Source: Xanthobacteraceae bacterium
GTDB taxonomy: Bacteria; Pseudomonadota; Alphaproteobacteria; Rhizobiales; Xanthobacteraceae
Length of the DNA stretch: 13,783 nt
Assembly (NCBI GenBank): GCA_030039655.1
Contig: JASHVC010000403.1
Coordinates: 1 to 13,783, forward strand
Direction: 5' to 3'
Shown piece by piece: positions 5,572 through 13,212 of the stretch (positions are counted from its first letter, which is position 1; each line of letters begins with the position of its first letter). Both the position numbers and the translations under genes were made by a program. The notes below the pieces were generated by a model. It saw only the letters and a program-made list of their open reading frames with translations. It was not told where the DNA came from and made no database searches.

Positions 5572-7457
5572 GTTGACGGCAAGCGCACGATGAAGCGGGC
5601 GCCGAGTACCTGCGGCGGTCCCCCCGTGGTCATGCGGTTCTCGACCCAGATGGAGCCGCCGTGCGCTTCCACGATCTGTTTGGAGATCGACAGCCCGAGA
5701 CCGGAGTTCTGGCCAAAACCCTGGTGCGGACGATCGGTATAGAAGCGCTCGAATATCTTTTCGAACGCATCGGGCCGCACACCCGGACCGTCGTCATCGA
5801 CCAGAATTTCCACATCCCCTTTTGTTCGCCGGCAGGTTACGCGCACTGTTCCGTTCTGCGGAGAGAACGAGCGCGCGTTCTCGATTAAATTATCGACCAC
5901 TTGACCGAGACGCGAGTCATGACCCGGCACCTGGAAGTCGCGTACGCCGCCGCCTTCGAATTTCAGCGTGACCTTCACGCCATCGTCGCGCTTCACTTCG
6001 TTGGCGACGGCCACAACGGTGTTGAGGAGCTTAGCAAGATCGACCGGCTCGGCTTCCTCACGCTGCAGTTCGGCGTCGAGCCGGCTGGCGTCGGAAATAT
6101 CGGAAATCAGCCGGTCGAGCCGCTGGACATCGTGCTGAATCACCGCAAGCAGGCGCGCGCGGCTTTCTTCGGTCTTGGCTACCGGCAGCGTTTCCACCGC
6201 GGAGCGCAGCGACGTCAGCGGGTTTTTCAGTTCGTGGGCGACATCGGCCGCAAAGCGTTCGATTCCTTCCATGCGCCGATACAGCGCGTCGGTCATGTCA
6301 CGCAACGTGCCGGACAGGTGCCCAATCTCGTCGTGGCGGCGGGTGAAATCGGGAATTTCGACGCGCGTGCGAATGCGTCGGCGCACGCTCTCAGCGGCGT
6401 CGGCGAGCCGCCTCACCGGCTCGGCGATCGTGCCCGCCAGTAAGATCGAGAGCACGACCATGACGGCGGCGGCAATCAGAAAGACCTTAAGAATGGCGAG
6501 CCGCTCACCCGTCACCATGTTGTCGATGTCGGCGCCTTGCGTGGAGAGCATGAGCGCGCCGCGCACCGCGCGGAAGCGCTGCACCGGCACCGCGACCGAC
6601 ACAATGACATCGCCGCGATCGGTGATGCGCACTTTGCCCGCATCCTGGCCGTTCAGCGCCGCCGCGACCTCCTCGTAGCCTTTGCCGCTATCGGGGCCGA
6701 GCTCTTGATAGAGCGGCAGGTCGCCTCGTCCGACCCACGTGCGCACCTTGGCGAGGGTGCGCCCGATCCAATTGGGTTTCGGCGCATTTGGCGGCGGCAG
6801 GTCGAATCGCAGTATCTCACCCGGCGCGTACAAATTTTGGCTGTCGACCAAAAGGACACCGTCGCGGTCATAAATGCGCGCGCGCGTATTGGTGGGCGAG
6901 ACAAGGCGGCGCAGGATCGGCGCTACCCGCTCCGGATTGATGGGGAAATCGATACCGTAAAGCGCGTCCTCGGACGGCCCGTAGCTTTGACCGGGCTGCA
7001 GGCCTCGCAGCTTGCCCGGATCGATGGTGATCGATGAATCACTATCATCAGTTGCCGAAGCCGCAATGGCACCGGCGATGATCTGACCTTGAACCTTCAG
7101 GCTCTGGATGCGCGCGTCGATCAGGCCGGCGCGAAACTGTGACAAATAAATGATGCCGACCGACAACGCGAGCAGCCCGGCCACATTGAGCGACACGATG
7201 CGCCGCGTCAGGCTCGAAAAGCTTTGGTTGATGAAGAACTGCCAGGCCCAGCCCAGCCACGCCGTCACCCCGGCGATACCGTGACGCGCAACCCCCGCCC
7301 CCTGGGGCGCGTCGGCCCCAACGTGTGACTCTACTGGGGCCAGCGGAGGGGCCCTGTTTTCGCCGATATCTGCAGTCTTATCGAGCACTGGTCTGCCGGG
7401 GTTCGGATTGGCCCACCCCACCCCTGTCGCCAGGGCAGAGAGGAACCAATACGCCAT
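5568..7457 (-). CDS. chvG: Sensor histidine kinase ChvG (ExoS-like)
   Basis: Membrane sensor kinase of the ChvG-ChvI system, which in rhizobia and Agrobacterium responds to acidity and envelope or host signals. In order along 629 residues: a proline-rich cytoplasmic N-terminus (1-85); a first membrane span (about 88-107, VSLNVAGLLALSVGIIYLSQF); a periplasmic sensor domain (110-320) containing ARIYDRDGVLLVDSQNLY; a second span (about 322-342); HAMP (343-395); the dimerisation helix FAADVAHELKNPLTSLRSA with His408; and the ATPase domain with N box DNLIENARSF (522-531), G1 DDDGPGV (554-560) and G2 GLGLSISK (586-593). All catalytic residues are present. ATG 7455-7457 is the only ATG before the first span; an in-frame GTG at 7388 is an alternative and neither has a good ribosome site. 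It lies 204 bases after chvI and overlaps hprK by four bases. Confidence 0.94.
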   Translation of the reverse strand: MAYWFLSALATGVGWANPNPGRPVLDKTADIGENRAPPLAPVESHVGADAPQGAGVARHGIAGVTAWLGWAWQFFINQSFSSLTRRIVSLNVAGLLALSVGIIYLSQFRAGLIDARIQSLKVQGQIIAGAIAASATDDSDSSITIDPGKLRGLQPGQSYGPSEDALYGIDFPINPERVAPILRRLVSPTNTRARIYDRDGVLLVDSQNLYAPGEILRFDLPPPNAPKPNWIGRTLAKVRTWVGRGDLPLYQELGPDSGKGYEEVAAALNGQDAGKVRITDRGDVIVSVAVPVQRFRAVRGALMLSTQGADIDNMVTGERLAILKVFLIAAAVMVVLSILLAGTIAEPVRRLADAAESVRRRIRTRVEIPDFTRRHDEIGHLSGTLRDMTDALYRRMEGIERFAADVAHELKNPLTSLRSAVETLPVAKTEESRARLLAVIQHDVQRLDRLISDISDASRLDAELQREEAEPVDLAKLLNTVVAVANEVKRDDGVKVTLKFEGGGVRDFQVPGHDSRLGQVVDNLIENARSFSPQNGTVRVTCRRTKGDVEILVDDDGPGVRPDAFEKIFERFYTDRPHQGFGQNSGLGLSISKQIVEAHGGSIWVENRMTTGGPPQVLGARFIVRLPST

Positions 7458-7602
7458 TACTACCGCACGTCAGCCATCCCAGTCAGCGGGCCATTATTGT
7501 TTGTGATCACATCTTTGGCAGCTTGACCCGACGCCCGCCCGTCGCTCACACACTGGACTGCTACAGTCGGCAACTGCTCTTAAGTGACCCAGCCGGGGTT
7601 TT

Positions 7603-7620
7603 CTGACGTTGTTACGTCAG
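7603..7620. promoter_or_regulatory. Palindrome in the chvI-chvG gap, possible operator
   Basis: CTGACGT-TGTT-ACGTCAG is a perfect 7+7 inverted repeat. It lies 42 bases after the chvI stop in an unusually long gap (7458-7661) before chvG. The arm ACGTCAGC recurs at 7467-7474, just upstream of the chvG start. No T-tract follows on either strand, so a protein-binding site is more likely than a terminator, although a stable RNA hairpin is possible. Confidence 0.4.
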
Positions 7621-7661
7621 CAGGACGCAGACGCGTACTACGCCAACAACTGGCCGTCCCA

Positions 7662-8357
7662 CTATTCCTTGAAACGATAACCCACGCCGTACAACGTTTC
7701 GATCATGTCGAACTCGTCGTCGCTCGCCTTAAACTTTTTGCGCAGCCGCTTGATGTGGCTGTCGATAGTCCGGTCGTCCACATAAACCTGGTCGTCGTAG
7801 GCCGCATCCATCAGGGCGTTGCGGCTCTTCACCACGCCGGGCCGGCTTGCCAGCGCCTGCAGGATCAGGAACTCGGTGACGGTGAGCGTCACAGGCTCGT
7901 TCTTCCAAGTACAGGTGTGCCGCTCCGGATCCATGCGCAGCAGCCCGCGCTCCAAAACTTTGCTATCGGCTTCCTTGGGTGCGACACCGTCCTTGGGCGA
8001 CGCGCGGCGCAGCACGGCCTTCACGCGCTCGACCAACAGACGTTGCGAGAACGGTTTCCTGATGAAGTCGTCGGCGCCCATCTTCAGGCCGAACAACTCG
8101 TCGATCTCCTCATCCTTCGATGTCAGGAAGATCACCGGCAGGTCCGACTTCTGCCGCAGGCGGCGCAACGTCTCCATCCCGTCCATACGCGGCATCTTGA
8201 TGTCGAGAATGGCGAGATCCGGCGGAGCGGTCTTGAAACCGTCCAAGGCGGAAGCGCCGTCCGTGTAGGTATTTATTCGGTATCCCTCAGCCTCGAGCGC
8301 GATAGAGACCGATGTGAGAATATTGCGGTCGTCGTCGACGAGAGCGATTGTGGGCAT
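7662..8357 (-). CDS. chvI: Response regulator ChvI (OmpR/PhoB family)
   Basis: DNA-binding partner of ChvG. The 231-residue protein has a receiver domain with acidic pocket VDDD (8-10), phosphoacceptor Asp52 in [13 protein letters not shown], Thr79 (FLTS) and Lys102 (RKPF). It is followed by an OmpR-type winged helix (about 135-230) with [17 protein letters not shown], the recognition-helix region [16 protein letters not shown] and the wing [14 protein letters not shown] 8355-8357 gives the family start [10 protein letters not shown]; a much longer open frame upstream is non-coding in character. AGAAAG lies a few bases upstream as a modest ribosome site. A perfect TATAAT -10 (8389-8394) and a large inverted repeat precede it. 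In rhizobia it controls exopolysaccharide and envelope genes; autoregulation here is inference. Confidence 0.95.
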   Translation of the reverse strand: MPTIALVDDDRNILTSVSIALEAEGYRINTYTDGASALDGFKTAPPDLAILDIKMPRMDGMETLRRLRQKSDLPVIFLTSKDEEIDELFGLKMGADDFIRKPFSQRLLVERVKAVLRRASPKDGVAPKEADSKVLERGLLRMDPERHTCTWKNEPVTLTVTEFLILQALASRPGVVKSRNALMDAAYDDQVYVDDRTIDSHIKRLRKKFKASDDEFDMIETLYGVGYRFKE

Positions 8358-8388
8358 TGGCGGCTTTCTAGCATGAATCGGCCGCAGC

Positions 8389-8431
8389 ATTATAAGCCCG
8401 GCCCCACATGTTCCTAAATATGCATGTGGGG
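8389..8431 (-). promoter_or_regulatory. chvI promoter with a 9+9 bp inverted repeat
   Basis: On the minus strand a perfect -10 TATAAT (8389-8394) precedes chvI by about 32 bases, but the expected -35 position (TTAGGA) is poor, which suggests an activated promoter. The perfect inverted repeat CCCCACATG (8402-8410) / CATGTGGGG (8423-8431), with a 12-base AT-rich centre, overlaps the spacer and -35 region. It also lies 86 bases upstream of the divergent hugZ-like gene, so it could control both. Confidence 0.55.
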
Positions 8432-8516
8432 GCAGAAGTGTGACCGGACAAGGCAAAATCAGGGCAATTCCTGTGACTTGGAATGGCATAGGAAAGGAAT
8501 CGGAAAGGACGCTCTT

Positions 8517-9344
8517 ATGCCCGAAACCGATAAAGTCTCCGTGAGAACCACCCCGACAACCGCAGCCGCTCCGCTGCCGGGGGTCATGCCGAGCCGGCTG
8601 CCGGAAAACGCCCCAGTCCCGGACTTCGACCCAAAGCCCGTCGCCAAGGGCCTGCTGCGGACAACGCGCGCGGGTTCGCTCGCGACCGTCGACCGCAATA
8701 CCGGACACCCGTTTGCTTCGCTTGTTAACGTGGCGACCGATGTGGACGGCGCGCCGTTAATTCTTGTCTCGCGGCTGTCCACCCACACCGCCAACCTCGA
8801 AGCTGACGGCCGCGCCTCGGTGCTGCTGGCCGCCACCGGCAAGGGCGATCCTCTGGCTCATCCACGCCTGACGCTGCTCGGCACTTTTATTCAAGTGGCG
8901 CGTGGGGATGCGGACGAGCCGCGGGTGCGGCGACGTTTCCTTGCCCGCCATCCGAAGTCTGAGCTGTACGCCGGCTTCGCCGATTTCTCCTTCTGGCGAT
9001 TGCACACCGTATCGGCACATCTCAACGGCGGCTTTGCCCGTGCCGCGGATTTGCAAGCCAGCGACGTGATCGCCAACATTGCGGATGCCGGAAGTCTGAC
9101 CGAAGCTGAAGCCGGCGCGGTCGCGCACATTAATGAAGATCACGCCGAAGCCGTACGGCTTTACGCGACGCGGCTCCTGGGCGCTGAGGACGGTAAGTGG
9201 CGCCTCACCGGACTTGATCCGGAAGGCCTCGACCTTGCGCTTGGCGACGCGACGCTGCGCTTGCCGTTCCCGGAACGCATCACCGATCCACAAGCTTTAC
9301 GAAAAGTAGTAGTCGAGCTGGCTGCCAAAGCACGCGCTGCTTAA
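8517..9344 (+). CDS. HugZ-like protein: pyridoxamine 5'-phosphate oxidase-type split barrel plus DUF2470
   Basis: A 275-residue cytoplasmic protein with two domains. The first (about 38-175) is an FMN-binding-type split barrel of the pyridoxamine-phosphate-oxidase superfamily: [56 protein letters not shown], then [23 protein letters not shown]. The second (about 195-272) is a DUF2470-type domain with [14 protein letters not shown] and [22 protein letters not shown]. This pairing is typical of HugZ/HutZ heme-utilisation proteins, which bind and degrade heme, but many such proteins are uncharacterised, so the substrate is not established. ATG 8517 has AAGGA seven bases upstream; an upstream ATG at 8424 lies inside the inverted repeat and is less likely. 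No other iron or heme gene is nearby. About 30 residues before the barrel are Pro/Ala-rich. Confidence 0.85.
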   Translation: MPETDKVSVRTTPTTAAAPLPGVMPSRLPENAPVPDFDPKPVAKGLLRTTRAGSLATVDRNTGHPFASLVNVATDVDGAPLILVSRLSTHTANLEADGRASVLLAATGKGDPLAHPRLTLLGTFIQVARGDADEPRVRRRFLARHPKSELYAGFADFSFWRLHTVSAHLNGGFARAADLQASDVIANIADAGSLTEAEAGAVAHINEDHAEAVRLYATRLLGAEDGKWRLTGLDPEGLDLALGDATLRLPFPERITDPQALRKVVVELAAKARAA

Positions 9345-9362
9345 CGTGTGCCGCTTAAGCAG
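9337..9362 (+). terminator. Hairpin at the hugZ-like stop, weak terminator candidate
   Basis: CTGCTTAA (9337-9344) and TTAAGCAG (9355-9362) form a perfect 8-base-pair stem with a 10-base loop. The stem includes the stop codon. No T-tract follows, so it may only protect the 3' end or pause transcription. Confidence 0.3.
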
Positions 9363-9469
9363 GCAGGCCATCAGCTTAATCCGTCTTCAACCTGCGGCCA
9401 GATATACGCTGCACCGCAGCAGCGGAACGCACGTCGTGTTTTCCGGTTAGTGTTGTGTCGGGGTTGGCC

Positions 9470-9498
9470 TTGGCAGACGCGCGGATGCCCGATATAGG
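9470..9498 (+). promoter_or_regulatory. Predicted pckA promoter
   Basis: TTGGCA (9470-9475, five of six matches) and TATAGG (9493-9498, four of six) are 17 bases apart. Transcription would start near 9505, giving a leader of about 85 bases. The -10 sequence is the same as at ahcY. Confidence 0.5.
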
Positions 9499-9526
9499 CA
9501 GCCTGTCAGCAGGCATTGGAATCCTT

Positions 9527-9592
9527 ATGGGCGACGCAGTTGTTCAAGGCCCCAGCGGACATAAGCGGGCTATTCAGCGGAGGCGAGGGTGA
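9527..9592 (+). other. Possible 21-codon leader reading frame ahead of pckA
   Basis: An ATG at 9527 opens a 21-codon frame ([21 protein letters not shown]). Its stop TGA overlaps the pckA GTG start as GTGA. It lies inside the predicted leader. The only ribosome-site hint is TTGGA just upstream. Coupled translation is possible but chance cannot be excluded. Confidence 0.15.
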
Positions 9593-11202
9593 AAGAAACG
9601 GGTCTCAGGAACGGCGCCCACGGTGCGGACAAATTCGGCCTGAAGGACCTGGCCGCGATCCATTGGAATCTGCCCGACACAATCCTTGCTGAGCATGCCG
9701 TCGCCGGCAAAGAGGGCTCATTCGTTTACGGCGGCGCGTTCTGCGCCGAGACCGGCGTGCACACCGGACGCAGCCCCAAAGACAAGTTCGTAGTGGTCGA
9801 CGGACAAACAGAGAAGTCTGTCTGGTGGGAGAAGAACGGCCGGCTGCCGCCCGAAAAGTTTCAGCTCCTGTTTGATGACTTCATCGCGCACGCCAAAGGC
9901 AAGACGCTGTACGCCCAAGACCTCTATGGCGGCGCCGATCCGAAATATCGCATCAAGGCGCGCGTCTATACGGAGCTGGCCTGGCACTCTCAGTTCATTC
10001 GCGCGCTGCTGATCAGGCCCGAGCGCAGCGAGCTTGCGCATTACGTCCCTGACTTCACCATCCTCAGCCTGCCCTCGTTCAAAGCCGATCCCAAACGTCA
10101 CGGTGTGCGCACCGAAACCGTCATCGCGCTCGATTTCAGCCGCCGCATCATTCTGATCGGCGGCTCTTATTATGCGGGCGAGATGAAGAAGTCGGTGTTC
10201 ACCGTCCTCAACTACTATCTACCGGCCGACAGCGTGATGCCTATGCACTGCTCGGCCAATGTCGGACCGGGCGGCGACGTGGCGCTGTTCTTCGGTCTCT
10301 CCGGGACAGGAAAGACGACGCTGTCCGCCGATCCCAAGCGCACGCTCATCGGCGACGACGAGCACGGCTGGGGACCGCAAGGCGTGTTCAACTTCGAAGG
10401 CGGTTGCTACGCCAAATGCATCAAACTCTCCGCCGAAGCCGAGCCGGAAATCTATGCGACGACGCACCGCTTCGGCACCGTGCTGGAAAACGTTGTGTTC
10501 GATCCGGAGACGCGCATCTGCGACTTCGATGATGAGTCGAAGACCGAGAACACGCGCGCCGCTTATCCGCTCGACTTCATTCCCAACGCCTCGCGCAGCG
10601 GCCGCGCCGGCATGCCGAAGAACATCGTGCTGCTCACCGCCGACGCGTTCGGCGTGATGCCGCCCATCGCCAAGTTGACGCCGGCGCAAGCCATGTATCA
10701 CTTCCTCTCCGGCTACACCGCCAAGGTCGCGGGTACCGAGAAGGGTCTGGTAGGCGTCGAGCCGGAATTCTCCACCTGCTTTGCGGCGCCGTTCCTGCCG
10801 CGGCATCCGTCGGTCTACGGCAATCTGCTGCGCGAGCTGATCAGCGCCCACGAGGTGGATTGCTGGCTCGTCAATACCGGCTGGACCGGCGGCATCTACG
10901 GCGTCGGCCGCCGCATGCCCATCAAGGTGACCCGCACGTTGCTGACCGCCGCGCTCGACGGCTCGCTCAAGAACGCGAAATTCCGCACCGATCCATATTT
11001 CGGCTTCTCGGTGCCGACCCAGCTCGCCGGCGTGGAGCCGCACCTGCTCTATCCGCAGAAGACCTGGCAGAACAAACTCGAATTCGATCAGACCGCGCGC
11101 AAGCTCGTCGGCATGTTCCAGAAAAACTTCGTGCAGTTCGAGGAATACGTCGACTCCGACGTCCGCGCCGCCGCGCCGGAAGTCCGCCTCGCCGCGGAGT
11201 AA
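9589..11202 (+). CDS. pckA: Phosphoenolpyruvate carboxykinase (ATP)
   Basis: Converts oxaloacetate and ATP to phosphoenolpyruvate, CO2 and ADP, the first committed step of gluconeogenesis from C4 acids; cytoplasmic. The 537 residues match the ATP-dependent bacterial form. Landmarks: [12 protein letters not shown] (58-69, substrate Arg), [15 protein letters not shown] (195-209, Lys and metal-site region), MHCSANVG (219-226, metal His), Walker A GLSGTGKT (236-243), LIGDDEHGW (253-261, metal Asp), and [17 protein letters not shown] (429-445). Translation starts at GTG 9589 ([10 protein letters not shown], the expected start), with a strong GGAGG (9579-9583) five bases upstream. It is transcribed away from chvI, with the hugZ-like gene between. 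In rhizobia pckA commonly neighbours chvI-chvG and is needed for growth on dicarboxylates. Confidence 0.97.
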   Translation: MKETGLRNGAHGADKFGLKDLAAIHWNLPDTILAEHAVAGKEGSFVYGGAFCAETGVHTGRSPKDKFVVVDGQTEKSVWWEKNGRLPPEKFQLLFDDFIAHAKGKTLYAQDLYGGADPKYRIKARVYTELAWHSQFIRALLIRPERSELAHYVPDFTILSLPSFKADPKRHGVRTETVIALDFSRRIILIGGSYYAGEMKKSVFTVLNYYLPADSVMPMHCSANVGPGGDVALFFGLSGTGKTTLSADPKRTLIGDDEHGWGPQGVFNFEGGCYAKCIKLSAEAEPEIYATTHRFGTVLENVVFDPETRICDFDDESKTENTRAAYPLDFIPNASRSGRAGMPKNIVLLTADAFGVMPPIAKLTPAQAMYHFLSGYTAKVAGTEKGLVGVEPEFSTCFAAPFLPRHPSVYGNLLRELISAHEVDCWLVNTGWTGGIYGVGRRMPIKVTRTLLTAALDGSLKNAKFRTDPYFGFSVPTQLAGVEPHLLYPQKTWQNKLEFDQTARKLVGMFQKNFVQFEEYVDSDVRAAAPEVRLAAE

Positions 11203-11239
11203 GGTAGCGCGGCCCGAGCGTGCGGCAACGCCGCCGATG

Positions 11240-12127
11240 TTAAACCGCGTAGTCTCGTGACCAGGTCAGCGCGTCATGGAGCCGCCGCCATAGGCGGCTG
11301 GCTTTTCTCAAGACTCGCGCCATTATGCGGCGCGCTTGCTGTTGGTGCAGCATTTCAAGCCGTTTCAGTTCGCGCTGCAGCCGTTTGACCTCGCGCTTGA
11401 GCGCGATTTCGTTCAAGGCGCCTAGGTCTGATTCCACAAATCCGCTCGGTTTGGACAGAGCGCTTGCGTCTAGTCTCAGCTCCAGGCCAGTCCGCACCAG
11501 GTCGAAGCTGAATGTCGCGGCATGCACCTCTTGCGCGCGTTCAAGAGAAATTCCGGCAGGCAGTAAATTGCGAAGCTTGGCGAACAGATAATCGGAGTCT
11601 GAGACCACACGCGCAAAGGACAGCAACACCACCGGCACGTCGGCGCGGACGACGCGTTCGATAAGATGATGGAAGCCGACCGCCAGCAGTCGCGCCTGAT
11701 CGACCGGACTGACGGAGAAAATCGCGCCGCCCGGTGTTGTCGCCCAGTGTTCCCAGGGGCTGGTGACATCAGACAGCCATTCGCTGTTACGGTTCATCGC
11801 CTGAAGCTCAACAATGCTGCGGCTCGCTGCCGCCTCGACAAGCTCACGCGTCGGGACCAGCACCGCATCCAACTTGATTTTCGGATCGCTAAGGATTTGA
11901 TCGATGATCTGGTAGGCCCAGGGCAACTTGATCACGTAAGGCAGATCATCGCCATTCGTGCGAAGTGGCAGATCTTCAAATCCTGCCTGAGCCATGTCGT
12001 GCCAATCGTTGGACCCGCCCGGCTTGCTGAGATGTGTCTCAAGCCCGAGCCCATTGAGATATCGCACAAGCGCACTGGTGCCCGCCCGTCCGGTGCCCGC
12101 GATCAGCAGATGACGACGTCTCTCCAT
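11240..12127 (-). CDS. Sulfotransferase-like P-loop protein with C-terminal coiled coil
   Basis: A 295-residue protein that resembles, but is not securely, a sulfotransferase-fold enzyme. The N-terminus HLLIAGTGRAGTSALVRYLNGLGLETHLS has a P-loop-like GTGRAGTS (11-18), which in sulfotransferases binds the 5'-phosphate of PAPS. Later segments VIKLPWAY, LDAVLVPTREL and PVVLLSFARVVSDSDYLFAKL fit the fold, including a plausible 3'-phosphate loop (VPTRELVEAAASRS). The last 60 residues (237 onward) are highly charged and helical (LKREVKRLQRELKRLEML), a probable basic coiled coil, which is not part of a standard sulfotransferase. ATG 12125-12127 was chosen; a TTG at 12148 in the same frame is less likely. 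It is convergent with pckA, and its acceptor substrate is unknown. A sugar or lipid acceptor of the cell surface is conjecture. Confidence 0.65.
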   Translation of the reverse strand: MERRRHLLIAGTGRAGTSALVRYLNGLGLETHLSKPGGSNDWHDMAQAGFEDLPLRTNGDDLPYVIKLPWAYQIIDQILSDPKIKLDAVLVPTRELVEAAASRSIVELQAMNRNSEWLSDVTSPWEHWATTPGGAIFSVSPVDQARLLAVGFHHLIERVVRADVPVVLLSFARVVSDSDYLFAKLRNLLPAGISLERAQEVHAATFSFDLVRTGLELRLDASALSKPSGFVESDLGALNEIALKREVKRLQRELKRLEMLHQQQARRIMARVLRKASRLWRRLHDALTWSRDYAV

Positions 12128-12315
12128 CCCGGCCAAATCGAAACACAAAGGCGCGGCGAGTGCACGTTAAGAAATGTTTAGTTTGGTAAGGCGCGGCCAC
12201 GCGCGCGTTACCTCTTCAAACAATTGGAGCGATCCCGCGCGCGTAAATACGGAATTAATTTGCGGACCGGGAATTTTTTGCCCCAGCGCCCGTTAACCGT
12301 CACGCCAACTAAGCG

Positions 12316-13044
12316 TTATGCCGCCGGCGTTGCCTGCATTTCACGCCCGGCCCTGCGCGCCCAGTTCTCCCAGGCGCGGTTGAGCGTGTAGTCGGTGACG
12401 CGGGCGACAATCTTGTCGACCTCGCCGGGCGTGAGAAACTTGATGTCGCCCATGGCCATGGATTGCATCTGCAGCTTGGCGCCGACTTCCAGATAGACCG
12501 AGATGAAGACGGAATGGCGAACGGAGCGGCCCACCACGGTGGCGCCGTGGCCGCGCATCAGCGCCGTCGGGCGCGGACCCAGCGCCTGCGCGAGGTCACG
12601 GCCCATGGGCATGTCGGTGACCAGCAGGGTCGTGTCGCCGAACTTGTCGTGGGAATCCCAGATCGGCACTTCATGACCGACCGACGCGCACATGTGCAGC
12701 AACGGCTTGAGCTTCTTTCCAGTGACGCCGAACGGGATCACGCTCGGCGAATGGTTGTGCACGACCGAGTGCACGTCCGGCCGTTGTTCGTAGATGGCGC
12801 CGTGGATGAAGCGCTCCAGATAAGGCGAACGGCCGCGCTCGTCGATGGGCGTGCCGTCGAGCTTATATTCGACGATATCGTCACGCTCGATGCGCTCGGG
12901 GGCGCGGGCACGGGAGAGCAGATAACGCTCCGGATTGTCCGGATGGCGGGCGCTGACGTGACCGAAAGAATCGACCACGCCTTCGTTCGCAAGAATGCGG
13001 TTGGCGGTCACCAGTTCTTCGATGACGAAATCGAGCTTGCTCAT
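12316..13044 (-). CDS. Class II aldolase/adducin-family enzyme
   Basis: A 242-residue metal-dependent enzyme of the class II aldolase family (FucA/AraD fold). Zinc-ligand positions are visible: His96 and His98 in VVHNHSPSV and His166 in LMRGHGATVVG. Glu77 in SPYLERFIHGAIY corresponds to the usual catalytic acid region. The early block VVDSFGHVSAR (23-33) replaces the GN(I/L)SAR of sugar aldolases with GHVSAR, which suggests a decarboxylase-type or otherwise divergent member rather than a fuculose-phosphate aldolase. Relatives are often annotated as decarboxylases of aromatic-ring catabolism; this is a suggestion only. ATG 13042-13044 follows AGAAGG with good spacing; the longer frame from 13128 is rejected. 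It is divergent from a Bug-type receptor gene, so both may belong to one uptake and breakdown pathway. Confidence 0.85.
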   Translation of the reverse strand: MSKLDFVIEELVTANRILANEGVVDSFGHVSARHPDNPERYLLSRARAPERIERDDIVEYKLDGTPIDERGRSPYLERFIHGAIYEQRPDVHSVVHNHSPSVIPFGVTGKKLKPLLHMCASVGHEVPIWDSHDKFGDTTLLVTDMPMGRDLAQALGPRPTALMRGHGATVVGRSVRHSVFISVYLEVGAKLQMQSMAMGDIKFLTPGEVDKIVARVTDYTLNRAWENWARRAGREMQATPAA

Positions 13045-13070
13045 TGTGCGCCTTCTCCCTTTGCGGCGCG

Positions 13071-13099
13071 ATCCTATGGGCGGCCATCCGGTTTGTGAA
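13071..13099 (-). promoter_or_regulatory. Candidate promoter of the class II aldolase gene
   Basis: On the minus strand TTCACA (13094-13099, five of six) and TAGGAT (13071-13076, four of six) are 17 bases apart. The predicted start lies about 20 bases before the coding start, leaving room for the AGAAGG ribosome site. The -10 is weak. Confidence 0.3.
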
Positions 13100-13212
13100 C
13101 CGCTGGCGGACGCACACCTGCCAGACACAGCGGCAGCGCGTCGCGGGACTTAGACTGTAATCTGCGCTATGGCATGCGTTTGAAATTGCGCTGAAAACAA
13201 GGAGCTTGCGCC

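Noticed and set aside
7502..7511. TGTGATCACA as a CRP/FNR-type site upstream of chvG
   Set aside because: The half-sites are joined with no 6-base spacer as CRP requires, and there is no further symmetry; a 10-base palindrome alone is weak.
8358..8708. 117-codon N-terminal extension of ChvI
   Set aside because: The extension crosses the chvI promoter and the divergent hugZ-like coding start; [10 protein letters not shown] is the family start.
10219..11043. Long minus-strand open frame inside pckA
   Set aside because: Antisense shadow of pckA; low-complexity Arg/Ala/Gly composition and no ribosome site.
11222..11234. GCGGC-AAC-GCCGC hairpin after pckA
   Set aside because: Only five base pairs with a 3-base loop and no T-tract; too weak to call a terminator.
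12199..12246. Two GCGCGCG tracts 36 bases apart (12199-12210 and 12235-12246)
   Set aside because: Simple CG alternation in a GC-rich genome; no matching spacer structure or gene signal.
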